NCBI GenBank assembly: GCA_932294295.1 | Contig: OW028577.1 | Coordinates: forward strand, 8,204,001-8,268,000 | Direction: 5' to 3' | Source of the DNA: Alitta virens | Taxonomy: Eukaryota; Annelida; Polychaeta; Phyllodocida; Nereididae | Length of the DNA stretch: 64,000 nt | In this document: piece after piece, positions 34,561 through 47,522 of the stretch | Layout: each line of letters opens with the position of its first letter | Numbering within the stretch: position 1 is the first letter of the stretch | Notes under the pieces: generated by a model | Databases searched by the model: none | What the model was told of the DNA's origin: nothing | The model's input: only the letters and a program-made list of their open reading frames with translations | Translations under genes and position numbers: made by a program

Positions 34561-37500
34561 AATAAAGATCTCACCTAACCACCAAGACCATTTTTCACTT
34601 AAGCAAAATAGCCCTATTTTATATATCCACATATCTTTATTATTACTAATATTACCTCTTATATAAATAATCTCTGAAACTGACCATATATACTCATCAA
34701 TTAATCGTTTTATTTATTCTGTATTAATTTCACCAGATTTATTTATTTATTGATTATAACAAGACAACCTCGACCCGCTAAAAATGATCGAGTGCATTCC
34801 ACTCATTAAAATGGCAAAATGGTTATGACTCATATTGCTCTTCCCTCTATATTTAGCAGGTCTAGTATTAAGAAGGTGTCAAGATGAGACTCGCTGTCTC
34901 ATTGAAATTTTACCTGACAATGGTTATAAAACTTTTCCCATGTCACCAGTCACGTGTAATATGTGACATGTAATCCACTTGGCTGTGGTGGCCTTTGTAG
35001 TCAATCAAAATTTAATAACGTTCATTCGGTATTACACCAGATAGACTGAATTCGCTCGATATTCTTGAGATATAAATCAGTCATTTGGCCCAAAGAAACT
35101 GAAGCAGTTATGTATACGGATCCAAATAAATGCAAAAGCAATAAATCATTGTCATTGGTCATCAGTCAGCTGATGATACTGTCACGGCTAATGGACCCAG
35201 ACTGGTCAGTTAACCTCACCACCAGACCTTGACCACTTACTGACCACTGCAGATCTAAAACTGACCATTGTACCTTGATGCGGCAGCAATAAATCAACAA
35301 CAAGGGGAAACGATGACACTTTTGCAACTTTTCTGCCACGTTTCCACCACGTTTTTGCCACTTTGCAAGTTACAAGTTTTCACTTTGAGCATTCTTTTTT
35401 GGAGCGTTTTGATTGGTCATGTTTGAAGGGAAGTTTACGACAGAACTGAAGCTGTTAACGAGTAAGTGATATGTTTGAGGGGAGGGCTGTAGTGACCTCG
35501 CGCAATTAAAACGCAACCCTATCCCAGGTAAAAGCTGTCAGCTGCCCAGAACACAGGGCATCATGTTTCTACCTGAATGCAGAGCCCTGTGATGGGGGGA
35601 CCTGTGACATCAGAAACAGCAAAACATTTGAGAAAACAGCCACAGCAGCACCAACAGCGGATTATGGATTTGTTGGGGAGGCATGTACAGCATCTTTGTC
35701 AGATAGATGTCCGTTGCTGGACCTATGAAAGTTGGATGAGGAGAGGTCATCGTTGCAAATGCTATGCCAGGCCAACAAGGATCAGCCTCCCTGAGCCATC
35801 TGTGAGGGACCATCTCGTTTGGCTGGTCGCCCAATGGTCCCCGCCCGATGATACTACCGCCCAGGGACACCGACTGGCCCCTCCAAACGACCCCCATCCA
35901 CACCTGCCATGCATCACGGCCCGAGAAGGACCGCCAGGCTTAGATAAAACACAGATATTATAGGTCACTATTTATGCAGTCCATTCCAAACAAGGCACAA
36001 GGCAGCAGGCGGTTTCAAACAACTGAATTATACATGTGCCCAGAACTCCCCGGAGTCTTGGGCAAGCAAGCCGAGGGCTCTAAACATGTTTCCTCGGGGT
36101 CATAAGAGAGGCAGCCTATGACGAATAGACCGGGAAAATAAGACCTAAAGCTGAAGCAAAAACCAGCAGCCAAAGCCGAGCATGCAGCTGAGGGAGGGCA
36201 GTCCATCTCACAAGAGCCTGGGCGTTTGTCTTTGGATCTTTTGAGTCTCCTACAAAAGACGTTTGAGGGGGCAAAGGACGGAGGGCCGCGGGGGGCAAAT
36301 TACGAGGTCACCGGGGGTACTGGAGCCGATCAGCTTCGATGTTAGGGACGTTTGCTACAGAACTGAGAGCGATTTATCACCTGTCGGAGTCTTGGGAGGG
36401 TGAGCGAGGTCATCCGCCAAAGGGCCCCACCGCAGCTACCTATGTTGCACAAGGGCTTGGTGACATGACCTTGAAGGATCCTAAGACATCCATCAGTCAG
36501 TCCAAGGTCAAAGCTATTGGTGATGAGGATGGGTTGAGCATCCAAAGGTCATCATAAATCACCTACGACTATTAGGGACTATAGGGCCTAGCAGCCACTA
36601 AGAGGGAGATCATTAAATATAGATGGCGCTATCTGCAATGCATTGATTGCACAAGTACTCCATCACCTCTCTGGGCTTGTGTTGTGTGTAGGGGGGGGGG
36701 GGGTATCATGGCATTGTCAACCTCGCTATCTTAGACAACATCTCTGGTTGTCATCTCTGACTGACTTGTGCAGTTTTTGCTCAGCATCCAGTGCCAGTCT
36801 CTTCATAATGGAGCGTCACTTATGAGCTTGTCACCAGCCAGACACCAGGCTGTCTCTGTCATGGGGAACTGCTCAGCAACCTGTAATCTTCATCTGCAGC
36901 GCCCCAGTCACTTGTCACCAATCAGTATCAGGTGCAGGCAGCAAACATGTTCATCACAAACCTCCTCTTTTCATCTGTAAACTAGGCTAAGCCCTTCAGC
37001 AATGAGCTATCTTTACAATCAACAAAGATATAGGCTGTAGATATTCTGGAGTAAGTGGCTGCGCCTTTAAATCCAAATAACCAACGGTCATTACATTAAT
37101 TGGGTTAATTTGAAGTAATTATTAAAAACCATTGTCACGATCTTTCCGTAATATCAGGTATAATCGTTACCCTAGAACATAACAAGCGTTATTTACAACA
37201 AATTGATCTCAAGTGGATGCTATCAGTTTCAAACACAAAAAACCGACTCAGGGCTTGTATACCATTTGGGATGGCATGTAGATCACAGCGGATGGTATCG
37301 GTTGAATCTGCACCCTGGCCGGGCCATTCAGCCACCGACCACCCCTGCCCCCCAGACCAGCCAGCCAGGGGACAATGAATGTGGCCCACACGTGGCCCCT
37401 GCACCCTGTTAAGTGGTTTCTCCTACCACCCTTCTAATGTACGATTCAGCTGTGAATACGAGAGGCTGCACATATTTAGAGGCAGATTTCAGGACTCGCC

Positions 37501-38045
37501 GGAGTTGTATATTTAACCCTCGCCAGCTATAATGTCACTGGCCCCCAACACTGAGCGTGCAGCCCTCCGGCTTCAATTTGACAAATTTCCCTTAGGAGAG
37601 CTAGGGTTAAAAAGGTGCTGGGCCCTTTAATTCGATCAGAGGCTTACCCCCAACAAGCCCCTTGCCTCTACATTTGTAAATCCCTGGTAGGCACTGCAGC
37701 TCGTATAAGGAGACTTGCTTATGAGTGGCGTGTATATGCAGCTGGCATGCTAGCAATGGGGGCTGCAGTTTCTATTAAGGAGAGGAGAGGACTGCAAGTA
37801 GTCTGCCAGCCACGAGGGTAATAAGGCAAACGCAATAAGCCAGTCTTTCTGGAGACCATTGGCTACCAATGGCTCCTGCTTGCTACCAATGGCTACCAAT
37901 GGCTACCAAAGGCTACTGCTGGCTATTTGGTAAAACTGAATGCCCGGGGGCAAGGGGGTTCTGGACTCTACCTTTGGGGGCCGCATCTTGCCTCCATCAA
38001 CCCCATCCTTGTATTCTCATCCCTGCTGCAATAGCAACTATAGAA
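34561..38045. other. Unassigned non-coding DNA with minor repeats
   Basis: Items seen: TGACCA/TGGTCA-rich stretch 35155-35270 ending next to GATGCGG (35277-35283); GC-rich segment 35780-35940; 13-G run at 36691-36703; a 10-bp GGCTACCAAT repeat of about seven imperfect units at 37861-37926; CCGCATC at 37981-37987. The 128-residue plus frame 35577-35963 faces a 97-residue frame on the other strand; neither has a recognisable domain. Confidence 0.45.
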
Positions 38046-38046
38046 T

Positions 38047-38076
38047 CAGCAGCAGCAGCAGCAGCAGCGGCAGCAG
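38047..38076. repeat. (CAG)n tract
   Basis: About nine CAG units with one CGG interruption. Confidence 0.95.
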
Positions 38077-38745
38077 AAGGTCTTCTTCACAAAACACAAC
38101 TTGCATATGACCTACATACAAAGGCTAATGTCTGAACCCTGAGGGACACCCTCTCTTTATACGTGACATCTCCAAAGTTACTTTAACATTTCATTGATGC
38201 ATACTGACATTTTATTGAGGGAAGTTAGTGCTTTCTACAGATTATGAAATATATCCACCATCCCACTTAGAAGCATAAAATGCTTTCTGCAATCTTATGG
38301 CTTCTGTGTGGTGATCTGTATCATCTTGGCTTGGGATATCTAGCTATGTACACAGACCTGATGAACAGTTTTTTTCTACAATAGGAGATTGATCCGACTC
38401 TTCTAAATTCCACCCCAGCGAACTAGTCAGATTTCTATCTATGTTGCTTTAGCTTCAGTGATTGGATGGTTGTAAATGCTAGTGGGGATACATAGTGAAT
38501 GCATCGCATACACAATCTACAAAAATTAGACCTCGATATTCTTGTAATATCAATATTACAATACATTGTGCAGTTTTGCTAATTCCACATACATAGAATG
38601 ATTTATATGGCTCTTAGTGTGTTAATGTTCTATGTGGATTTTATTGTGTTATTGATTTATTACTTCGTATTTAAATTATGTTTTTAATAGTCTCTCATAA
38701 CTCTTTTAGAGTGGCTTTTACTGTGTACATGTATATTATTTGGAT

Positions 38746-38910
38746 TCTTAATGTCATTAAAGGCGAGACTTAAATAATCTCACAATTAAGTGTCTTAATA
38801 GCAAGGTGACCTTAATAACGATCCCATTCTTAAGGGAATCCAAATGAATCTGTTATGTAATCACCGGTGATCCTTTAACTGAGGTGTTCTTAAGGCGAGA
38901 TTTTATTGTT
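38746..38910. repeat. Degenerate CTTAA/GGCGAG repeat remnant
   Basis: AGGCGAGACTTAA, GTGTCTTAATAGC, AAGGTGACCTTAATAACG and CTTAAGGCGAGATTTTA follow one another. Related words occur at 8470-8521 and 63365-63525 (GGTGGTCTTTAGAGCGAGGTTATTAATC). These look like diverged copies of a family of short elements made of repeated gap-filled words. Assignment is tentative. Confidence 0.35.
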
Positions 38911-41250
38911 TAAGTGCATTTGTATAACTTGCACGTTACTTCACCGATCTGACTACTTATATATTTGTTATGCACGAGACTTTGAAGTAAATATCGTTGA
39001 CAACCAAACGGTTCATTGTCCTTAGCTGTCCTCATACACTTTGATGCCCATCACACACATTTTATGCATAAGTATCAATATTTGTCTTTATTTTACATAT
39101 GCACATCTTCAAGACCTGACTGACTCAGCAAAACAAAGAGTTGTTGTGTAACACCTGGTCATGTGACCAAAGACAATAGAACATTTAAATATCTAGGGCA
39201 ATCAATAATTTCCTCACAATGCAGGATTTGATGTTCTGCATATTGCGTGCTAATGTGAGAGACCTTGCATAAATGTAATGCCATAAATGTAATGCTGGCG
39301 ATAGTTCCATGTGTAAAAGTATAGGTCGAGCACTTTAAGCTCTATATTATTGACACGATTTCTTCCACATCACTGTTGTTTTAATAGTGGCGTGCCTTGG
39401 TAATGAGTACATTCATTACGCAGAAAATATACATGGTGTGGAAGTAGGCTGAAATTATTGGGCCTTAGTTTTGAGAAGTGGGCTGAAATATTGTGGCCTA
39501 AGTTTATTTATATTACCAGTCATATTGAGGTGATGCTAATGACTGGTTTTACTGTATATGAAGAACCTTGCCTGTCATGCAGCCATAACGGGTGACAGCT
39601 ACGTTCATAACACTTGCACTTTTTTTACTAAGCGAATAAAAAAAGTAAACCAAAAGATCAGACACCCCGTTTCCACAGACCATTAAATCTGTGACAGACT
39701 TCACAGGATCCATGTGACTGTTACGTAATAATGTGCATGTCATGTGAGGGGACCACAGCTGTGACACATGTGATAGTTACACGCCTCATATCTCCCAAAC
39801 TCCTCTCATCAATGCATATTGATTGGACCCCCCAACTTGACAAACACAGCCAGCCACAGTATGCGGAATGAATGCAGCATAATAGATATTACTTCTGGAA
39901 CATGTAATGATGTAACAACATAAATGTTATGACACGAGGTCAGGTATATCCCATGGCAACAGTAGCAGTGAAGAGTCAATTGACAATTGGTTGGTAATCC
40001 ATTCGCGACCATTTTTTATTCATTATATTGAGAACCAAGAATATTCTACAGTATTTTTTGGCAGATTGGTCCTAGATTCCCATCTATACGGGTCCAAAAT
40101 ATCAGTTTAGTTATAACTTCATTTGCATATAGCACCATTAGTAAACAATACCCTTGGTCGTCAATGACTCGAATTCTTAATGTTAACCCATACAGATATA
40201 AATCCACAAATTTGTACTATATTTATTGATAGAATATGACTAATTGAGCTTTAATATCAACTCTGCTTCTAGCTAGCCAGCATCACATAGCGTGATGGAC
40301 AGCTCTGCCAAGCCAGGATAACGATTTAACTTTGAAAACTTACCACATTTGTCAACGATTTTTTTTTCATAGTTCTGTATTGTAATGACTAGTGTAAAGA
40401 TCACCCACATACAACAAGAAATATCTATCTTCTCTGACCTTTATCATGGCCTTTTCAACTACAAATTGTATATCTTTTCGTGACCTTGACAACTCTTATC
40501 TGAATTGGGCTGCAATTCTAACTTGGTGATCAACCCAAGGGACTGACTTTTTTTTGTCAAAGGGTGAATTTTTCAAAGAGAATTATGCAGTATCGCATTC
40601 CTTGTGTCATCATGCCCACAATTTGTATTTGGTTTAAGGGAACTGGGTTGTTGGGGAGCATCTCAGGATAAGGACCAGGCGGACAATGTCAACAACCTTT
40701 CAGCATGTCACACAACGTCATTATAATGTTATTATAATGTTATTATAATGTTATTATAATGTTCTGTTTTAATGGGCTGCATTGTCATGTCCTTCCTTAT
40801 GATGCTTGGTCAATTAAATGGGATGAACTTGGTCTGGCAAACATTGCTGGGTCAACAAAGAACACTTATGCTAATCGAGGATCCAAATGATCCAGGGGAT
40901 CCAAAAAGGTAAATTCACCTCACACTACCCTAATTACCCCCCTCTTAACCCTTCTTACGAGTGCCGTACCTTGTCATACAATGTAATACAATAACGTGGG
41001 CATTTAGACACTTCCTCCCTGGGGGTAATACTACCATAATACTATCCTAGTGACCTTATTATTACTATATTACTATGGTTACTCACAAGCATCAGGTTGA
41101 CAATTGTTCAGACACTTGATCTTTCACACCTGTCCATGATAATTAGAGATATTCCTGTATTACATTAATACTCTTCCAGGCAGGAATATTTTGAAGATTA
41201 TCTCACATAAAGGTGTTATTAACACACAACGTATCAACTTCAAAATTTCA
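38911..41250. other. Unassigned AT-rich non-coding DNA
   Basis: The only clear repeat is an 11-bp array, ATTATAATGTT repeated four times, at 40720-40763. No frame over 72 residues was seen and none is protein-like. Confidence 0.5.
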
Positions 41251-41341
41251 ATTCAATTAGTAATAACTAATGACACCATCAAATTGCACTGGGTACAATT
41301 AATTAACAATAATTAGTTATCGAATCGACGGGAGATTAATT
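41251..41341. promoter_or_regulatory. TAAT-rich putative homeodomain site cluster
   Basis: At least six TAAT/ATTA cores lie within 90 bases, including ATTAGTAATAACTAAT (an inverted ATTAGT/ACTAAT pair at 41256-41271), ATTAATTAA and AATAATTAGTTA. Such clusters occur in developmental enhancers, but they are also common by chance in AT-rich DNA. Confidence 0.3.
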
Positions 41342-43211
41342 CCACGACCTATTACAAGCTCATTTTCCCACAACTCTCAATGCTGTATAACTGGAGATGC
41401 ATGTCACTGCACTGGACTGGAATAATGTCACAGTGTGTGCATGGAACTTAACATGCTAATCTAGTCACGTAGCTAATTCCGTGTGAACAATGAATCTATT
41501 GTAATCAAGTCAACTACCTGTGTGAAGTCAATGACAATCACATGCTTGTCCCTTAAATATTGCAAACCTCCTCTATTAATTACTATTATTTAGGTGAGTG
41601 ATGGTGCTCCATGAATGGCAATTAGCTTCACTTATGCCATCACTCCGCTTATTAACTTCTGTGTAGCTGTCTGGTAAGTGCCAGGGTTGGAAGCCTGCAT
41701 TGTTATTTGGGAAAAACTGAGTTGTTAGTTCACCAGACAGCCATATTTCATTCATATAGATTGATATGCTTCGACAATGAGAAAGCAGTCCCGTCGAAGG
41801 TCAATATTAAATATGGATAGAGTTGATTGTTATTAATGGATAGAATAACAACGATGAAAGAATGATTGTTTTCTTGGGGTGGGGGAAAACACCCTGGGAA
41901 TTGCGTCATTGAAGTCCCCAAGAACAATCGCACAATCAAACAATGAACAATGCAGCCTCACCTTGAGTTGCATTGTGCTCTAAGCACACCGCTCTAATTA
42001 ATGTGCAACTCTAGCATGTTCAAGTGTTATGAACTGGAGAGGGTGAGTCAATTTACCCTGCTCGTTTCCTGTCAGCCCGAGGGTCTTTTTACACTACCCC
42101 TTTTCTATTTTGCTCAGGGCAGGATCTTAAGAGATCCAAGAAGCTTTCAGGGGAGTATTTTCAGCATCTTTGTCCCCAAATCAATTCATTAAAGCCTTTC
42201 TGTTTCCAGGGCAACAGGTTGGGTTTTTGCATCCGGGTCAAAGGTCATTTGTAGTGTCACAGCATTCCCTGCAGCCACAGCAGCAGCAGAACCCCCCCCC
42301 CCCTCCCAGATCACGTGACTCATTTTATTTGGTCTCATTTTAAACCCTTGAGCAAACGCGCAAAAATGTTGGCCCAAAAAAGTGCACCTGTCATTCCATG
42401 TAGAGGCCATGAGATGAGATATGAATAATTAATAAGGGCTTATGATGCTGGCCAGGGCTGCTTGCAAATCATCTAAATAACCAATATCTGAGTAATTACA
42501 AGCCAGTAACTATTAGTTTGGGCAAGCATATTTACTCAAAATGTGCATTTAGGCCTGGCAGGGTATTATAAGGATTTTGGTATTGCTGCCAGGCATGCAC
42601 GTGAGAGACACAATGATGCGATCCGAGGGGGGAGGAGAGGGGTCCACTTAATCCCAGGGCTTGTCCACCCTGCCCTCTCCATGCCCTGCCCGTCACAAGG
42701 TCCCCTTAATGACTCCTTATATATCACCCAAACACAATGTTAGGCACTATCATTATGCAGGCTCTGTTCGACGTATGAGCTGAGGCTGTTGCTCTATCAT
42801 AATGTGCACCCAAACCACACCCTATGATTTAGCCGGCTGTAAACAATAACAGCATGATCATTTCCATGGAGTAGAATATACTCCATGGCTGCGATATGAA
42901 TCATACGATGCAAAGATTAACAGATACGTTGTGTAGAACATTAGGTTGTCATGAAGTTTCTATGCCTCGTGTGTCACCTAACCCTTAAACCTCTCAACAG
43001 ATAAGGCAAAGAAAAGTTATGGGATTCAGAGAACTATGAACTACCCATCACCTGCTGCTAGATAAAAAATGACTTCAACATTCTGACCCGTACATTAATC
43101 ACACGAGTATTAATTCAGTGCAGCAGACAGGGGGCTGCAGTTGAATGTGTATAATTACAACTAAGAGGGAAAAACAATTAGTTACAGGAAACCACTCATT
43201 AATGGCGCAGA
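41342..43211. other. Unassigned non-coding DNA
   Basis: Contains a run of 12 C at 42292-42303 and a palindrome CCATGGAGTA-N5-TACTCCATGG at 42864-42888. No coding sequence was recognised. Confidence 0.45.
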
Positions 43212-43243
43212 CAGCAGCAGCAGCATCAGCATCAGCAGCAGCG
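43212..43243. repeat. CAG/CAT-rich tract
   Basis: CAG and CATCAG units, followed 17 bases later by CCGCATC (43260-43266). Confidence 0.9.
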
Positions 43244-44483
43244 GACTAATGAACAACCGCCGCATCATCCTCATCTCCTCTTTGAAGGTCCAGGATGCTT
43301 TCAATGCACCGACCATATCTTGATAATAATCAGGTTGGAAACAAGAAAGAGGACAGCTCAGCAAACACGCTTTATCTGATTAATCGCAGCTTTGTCATCA
43401 CTCTCTTTTGGCAATATTTAAGTAACTGGCCCAAATTGCTTCTTATCTCAGATAACAAAACTGTTCTAATCAGCCGCTCAACAAGTTAGCCAACAAAACC
43501 CTTAAATTTCTGCAATATGGTGATGATCGTATGAGTGTATGTGACCAATCTGTGAGCAATGAATGACCCATCATCAGAAAGGTTATTATTCATCACATCA
43601 GTTTAAACCAAAGCACAAACGCTTACACGAATGACTTGATAAATCACTACCCATCCGCTAAAGTAAAATGATGCTTCATTAATGCTCTAAGGCATGTATG
43701 CATCTTCCACGAAAGTAAGTTTAATTCATTGCCTACAGCGTATGACTTGATCATGTAATTCATTGGAACGCATTCATTTCGGGATCAATGCTCTGCGGAT
43801 ATGTAAACAAACGCCACAAGACAGATCGTGTTGTTTTTGCGTCTTCCCCCCGAGACATAAAAAAATAAAATTCAGGTGAGAAAAATTGTTGATCGCTTGG
43901 GTGAATTCAGAGGCAATGATAAATCAACAGCCCAAGCACAATTTATGACTAATGGTCTCATTTCAGTTTTGTTTATTTTCCATACCTGTCAGAACTTTTT
44001 GTCAATTTCTAACAACAACAAAAAACGCGATAGGTTTTATGAGAATAGTAAATTAGCTTATAAACAAGAAATGAGTTGTTTAACTTGTGACGTTAGGTAA
44101 TTTAACAAAATAAATTGCATTAAAATTAAATTAGGAAAATCTACCCACCGAGCTATCAGTCCATCCACCTGTTCTATGGTATCCTGAGGTGGAAAATGGT
44201 CCCACACTGACACATCATAACTTTCGCATTAAATTTAATCAGGGCAATTATAAACTAACTTGCTGAATTTAATTCTGCACTCATAGCCCCTGGCAATAAG
44301 TGACTGTCTTTTGTTTCAAATAATATTCGTGTTAAATCCGGTGATTGTGGCGTATTAATTTCAAATTGCAGATTTAGTCAAGAAAATGAGAGATCGTGCT
44401 CCTGTCTCGCTTCTCTAGTTTCTATAGAAACAAACTTCCAGGAGTTTCGCGGTAATGTTCTGGGAAGCAGACGACATTTTTAG
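43244..44483. other. Unassigned non-coding DNA
   Basis: No gene, RNA or repeat was recognised. Confidence 0.45.
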
Positions 44484-44556
44484 TCACGTGATCCAAACTG
44501 ACCAATCGGAGGGCTCGGTGGGTAATCAAAAGCAAAATGGCGGGAAGGCGCCAAAA
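44484..44556. promoter_or_regulatory. E-box/CCAAT/YY1/E2F-like promoter cluster
   Basis: Within 73 bases lie TCACGTGA (44484-44491), CCAAT (44502-44506), AAAATGGCGG (44534-44543, YY1-like), GGCGGGAA (44539-44546, E2F-like) and GGCGCCAAAA (44547-44556, E2F-like). This is the composition of a housekeeping-type TATA-less promoter. A minus-strand frame covers it (44422-44637) but has no domain. Confidence 0.45.
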
Positions 44557-44956
44557 CAAAGAACAATCGTTGACCTTTAGAAGGAAAGTGTAACATGTTG
44601 GGCCCTGACAGGGCCTTCCTGGAGAATAGAAGGACAATGTCCACTATACACACAGTGTTTCTTCTAGACAAGAACTGCGCGACATCTGCGGGCTGGCGGC
44701 ATATGGTACCCAAGCCACTCTTACAGAAAACTCCTTCTTGACACATAACAACATTGCAGACCTGTCCCTCAATCTACTATGCCATCTGGCACACATGTTT
44801 GTATTCATACATTATGGGACCTCCTAGAAACTGGTGTGTATTTTTGCTGGATGCTGATAAAAAAAAAAAAAAAAACATTGTTTACATATTGTTATATTTC
44901 ATATTTCGATTTTATTTTTCTAGTTTCCTACTTTTTCTCATTTCAAGCCATAATTT

Positions 44957-45025
44957 TTCTATTCTATTCTATTCTATTCTATTCTATTCTATTCTATTCT
45001 ATTCTATTCTATTCCATTCCATTCT
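44957..45025. repeat. (ATTCT)n microsatellite
   Basis: About fourteen ATTCT units with ATTCC variants near the end, preceded by T-rich DNA and an A run at 44861-44875. It could be the tandem tail of a LINE, but no coding remnant was seen. The open frames across it come from the pentamer. Confidence 0.97.
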
Positions 45026-45106
45026 GCTCTGTGTATATTGCAGCCCATATCTTCGCCACTCGCCATTACTATCAGATTCGCAAAAAGCCAGCGAACTAAT
45101 GTGTTG

Positions 45107-45120
45107 GTTTCCATGGCAAC
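45107..45120. promoter_or_regulatory. X-box (RFX-type) site
   Basis: GTTTCCATGGCAAC, identical to the site at 16075-16088. A weaker form, GTTGCTATGGTTAC, lies 1 kb away at 46092-46105. Confidence 0.5.
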
Positions 45121-45379
45121 AGAGTACAATGATGAGCGCATAACCATGGTAATGAGACGAAGGGTATATGGGAGCTCATCACGATGTGCTTGACCCGTGT
45201 TGGGCAATGTGAGCCACTCGCAAATACCTGGGGCATGAGCGAAGACTAAAAGGAGGAAATGCACCTCTTAGCACTGCCTGCCAAGTGTAAGATTGCTCTT
45301 GTCAAGCCAATATCACCTCGAGGGCTCACGAGACAATGTGTCAGTGTGTCTGTGCCAATGTCTGTAGATGTCTGTGATC

Positions 45380-45447
45380 AGCGTCATAGACAGCGTCGCA
45401 GACAGCGTCACAGACAACGCGTTCACTACGTCACAGACTACGTCATA
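45380..45447. repeat. 12-bp CGTCA-containing tandem array
   Basis: About six units of AGCGTCACAGAC and variants (ACGTCACAGACT). Several units contain CGTCA, a half CRE. It produces the Arg/Gln-rich run of the plus frame at 45259-45498. Confidence 0.9.
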
Positions 45448-46138
45448 CAGTTACTTTCATTAAAACCGGCCTGTCAAATCGAACCTAAACAAAGCTAGAT
45501 AACTTTTGCTATATGATGCTACCTGCCACTAAATGGAACTGTCTGACTATAGCTGGCTACTCAAAGCCGGATCTAAAAGTGCATGTAGCACCATTTGGTG
45601 CGTAGGTTGAGAATTGCGCATATTTGTCATTTTTTATTAAAAAGATGCATGTAAATTGCACATACATATTCATGAACAAGATTTATATTTTCCAGTGGTG
45701 GTAGGTGTAAGCCGAATATTAGCTAGAAGTAGAGACAGAAGCAGCTGGTTTTAGCCATTTATAGCTACAGCCAGGAATAGGTTGCTAGAGCTGTCTAGAG
45801 TCGACCATATTTTATGAAACTAAGCATCTGCAGATATCTAGAGGGCGGAAGGTTATAAACGACGCAGTCTATAACCTCTACGTTGCTAGGATGTACATCT
45901 TAGCTGCTAAGTTCCCAGAAAGGATGCTTTTCATCCGCGCATTAATCACAGACTTAAGTCGTTATCATCTCCTCCAATCTCCTGAATCGACGCTGCGAGA
46001 TGAAGATACCAGATCACAACAAAAACAAACACAGCTGTCCAAAATCTCAGCGGTAACCTGTCACCTGCAGCCTTTGGTGCAAGTGATAATCGTTGCTATG
46101 GTTACTGTACCATACATTTGTCTATTATTGGTAAGCGT
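45448..46138. other. Unassigned non-coding DNA
   Basis: TAGCTA-rich words near 45485-45800. The only site noted is the X-box-like sequence at 46092-46105. Confidence 0.45.
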
Positions 46139-46321
46139 GTGGTGGTGGTGGTGGTGGTGGATTAGGGCTTTACGTCCTGTATTTCTGCACCTGATGGGCT
46201 AATTAGGACTGGAAGGGACCGTGGCAATGAGACGAAGGATGAAACAGCCATCCAACATAGGCTCAACCGGGAATTGAACCCGGGACCCAGTGGTTGGAAG
46301 CTACCACTGAGCGAGGCCCCC
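46139..46321 (-). mobile_element. tRNA-derived SINE, copy 2
   Basis: On the minus strand the tRNA-like head lies at the right end and the body ends at ATTAGGGCTTTACGTCC on the plus strand. The 3' tail is a (CCA)n microsatellite, seen as GGTGGT at 46139-46160. About nine bases between the A box and the anticodon region are missing compared with copies 3 and 4 (GGAAGCTACC joined directly). No clear target-site duplication was found. Confidence 0.92.
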
Positions 46322-47254
46322 ACTATAAAGGTCAGCTAGTGCTGTATAGGTATAGTGTCTTTCTCCTATATAATTATACTACCCACATATACAAGAAATT
46401 TTGAAGCATTGGTCCTCATATGCACCAAAATATACCAGAGATGTAGCCACAGCAAAAGCACAATGAGGCAGAAAAATAAAGTGCTTAACTTTGGAAGTTT
46501 ATCTTATGCATCACGCACTTCCATAATAGCAGAAGCCAGTGTTTATCACACACTGTCAACTTATAGACCAATGTAAATGGAGCAAAAAGCAATTTCCTGA
46601 ACTCAAGTTCATTGCATGATAAGTTTAATGGATGCAGAGGGCTGGGAGGGTTTTGAATATTTGAAAGATGCTTAATAGGAACTTGGCAATATGTGACTTT
46701 ATTAAGACACCCACCAAAGGAGAATATATTTCACAATTCCTATTTGGGGTTCATTTTCTTTTTATATTGTGCATTTGCATAATTTTCTAACTTTTGAATA
46801 AACCCATGAAGAGAATTACAAAGACCTATCCTTTGAAAGTCAACCACTGGTTTCTTAAGTAATGACAAATATAATGTCACGCCATTTGTTTTCTGGTGAC
46901 ATGGCAAGATCTAGATCGGATCCAGCAGCAACAACAGGAAATTAGGTCCACATGACTCGGTTGCAGTTTTTAGGTTGTCGTTTGCCACATGATATTATTA
47001 TGTTTAGGTTATAATACCAATTACAGGCTGTATGTGACATGATAATAACATCTAATCTAATCTTTTCATAAAAACTTTTATTCCAGGCCAAAAATATTAT
47101 TGTTATTTATGAGGACAAGGATACCATTTATTCCATACTATTTTGGTTTTAATCAAGAGCCAATGTTGTGGATGATATCACAATCACACACTATAATCAC
47201 ATATTACAGCTAAGTATAGATTTGGCAAGAGTGTATAGTTGGTTTATAGGACTT
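46322..47254. other. Unassigned non-coding DNA
   Basis: A short CTAAT-type run at 47050-47066 (ATCTAATCTAATC) could be another LINE-like tail. No coding sequence was recognised. Confidence 0.45.
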
Positions 47255-47376
47255 CATGGCCAAATGTGCCACGTGCGTTTTCCATGCGAAGGATAAATGC
47301 ATGGAAAACGCATGGTTTTCGCCTCATTGTAATTATCCTTTCGCATGGAAGGCGCACATTGCCACATTTGGCCATG
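47255..47376. repeat. Nested inverted repeat with two alternative hairpins
   Basis: The left arm (47255-47296) and right arm (47333-47376) are imperfect reverse complements over about 42 bases, from CATGGCCAAATGTG to CATGCGAAGGATAA. Inside, GCGTTTTCCATGC (47275-47287) is also the exact complement of GCATGGAAAACGC (47299-47311), with an 11-base loop. The left arm can thus pair with either partner. Just to the right, GGCAGATGTAATRATGAG occurs twice (47389-47407 and 47413-47430). It may be a foldback or MITE, or encode a structured RNA. Two overlapping minus-strand frames here are not credible. Confidence 0.9.
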
Positions 47377-47522
47377 TAGCTCCCAGAGGCAGATGTAATG
47401 ATGAGGTGACAAGGCAGATGTAATAATGAGCTGAGCTTGGAGTCCACAGCCAGGTACACAATTACCCCCATTGCCACGAAGTACAAAGCACCTCAACTTT
47501 TAACTTCTCGCAACCAACTATT

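Noticed and set aside
35577..35963. 128-residue plus-strand frame
   Set aside because: A 97-residue and a 68-residue frame overlap it on the other strand, and no motif or domain was recognised.
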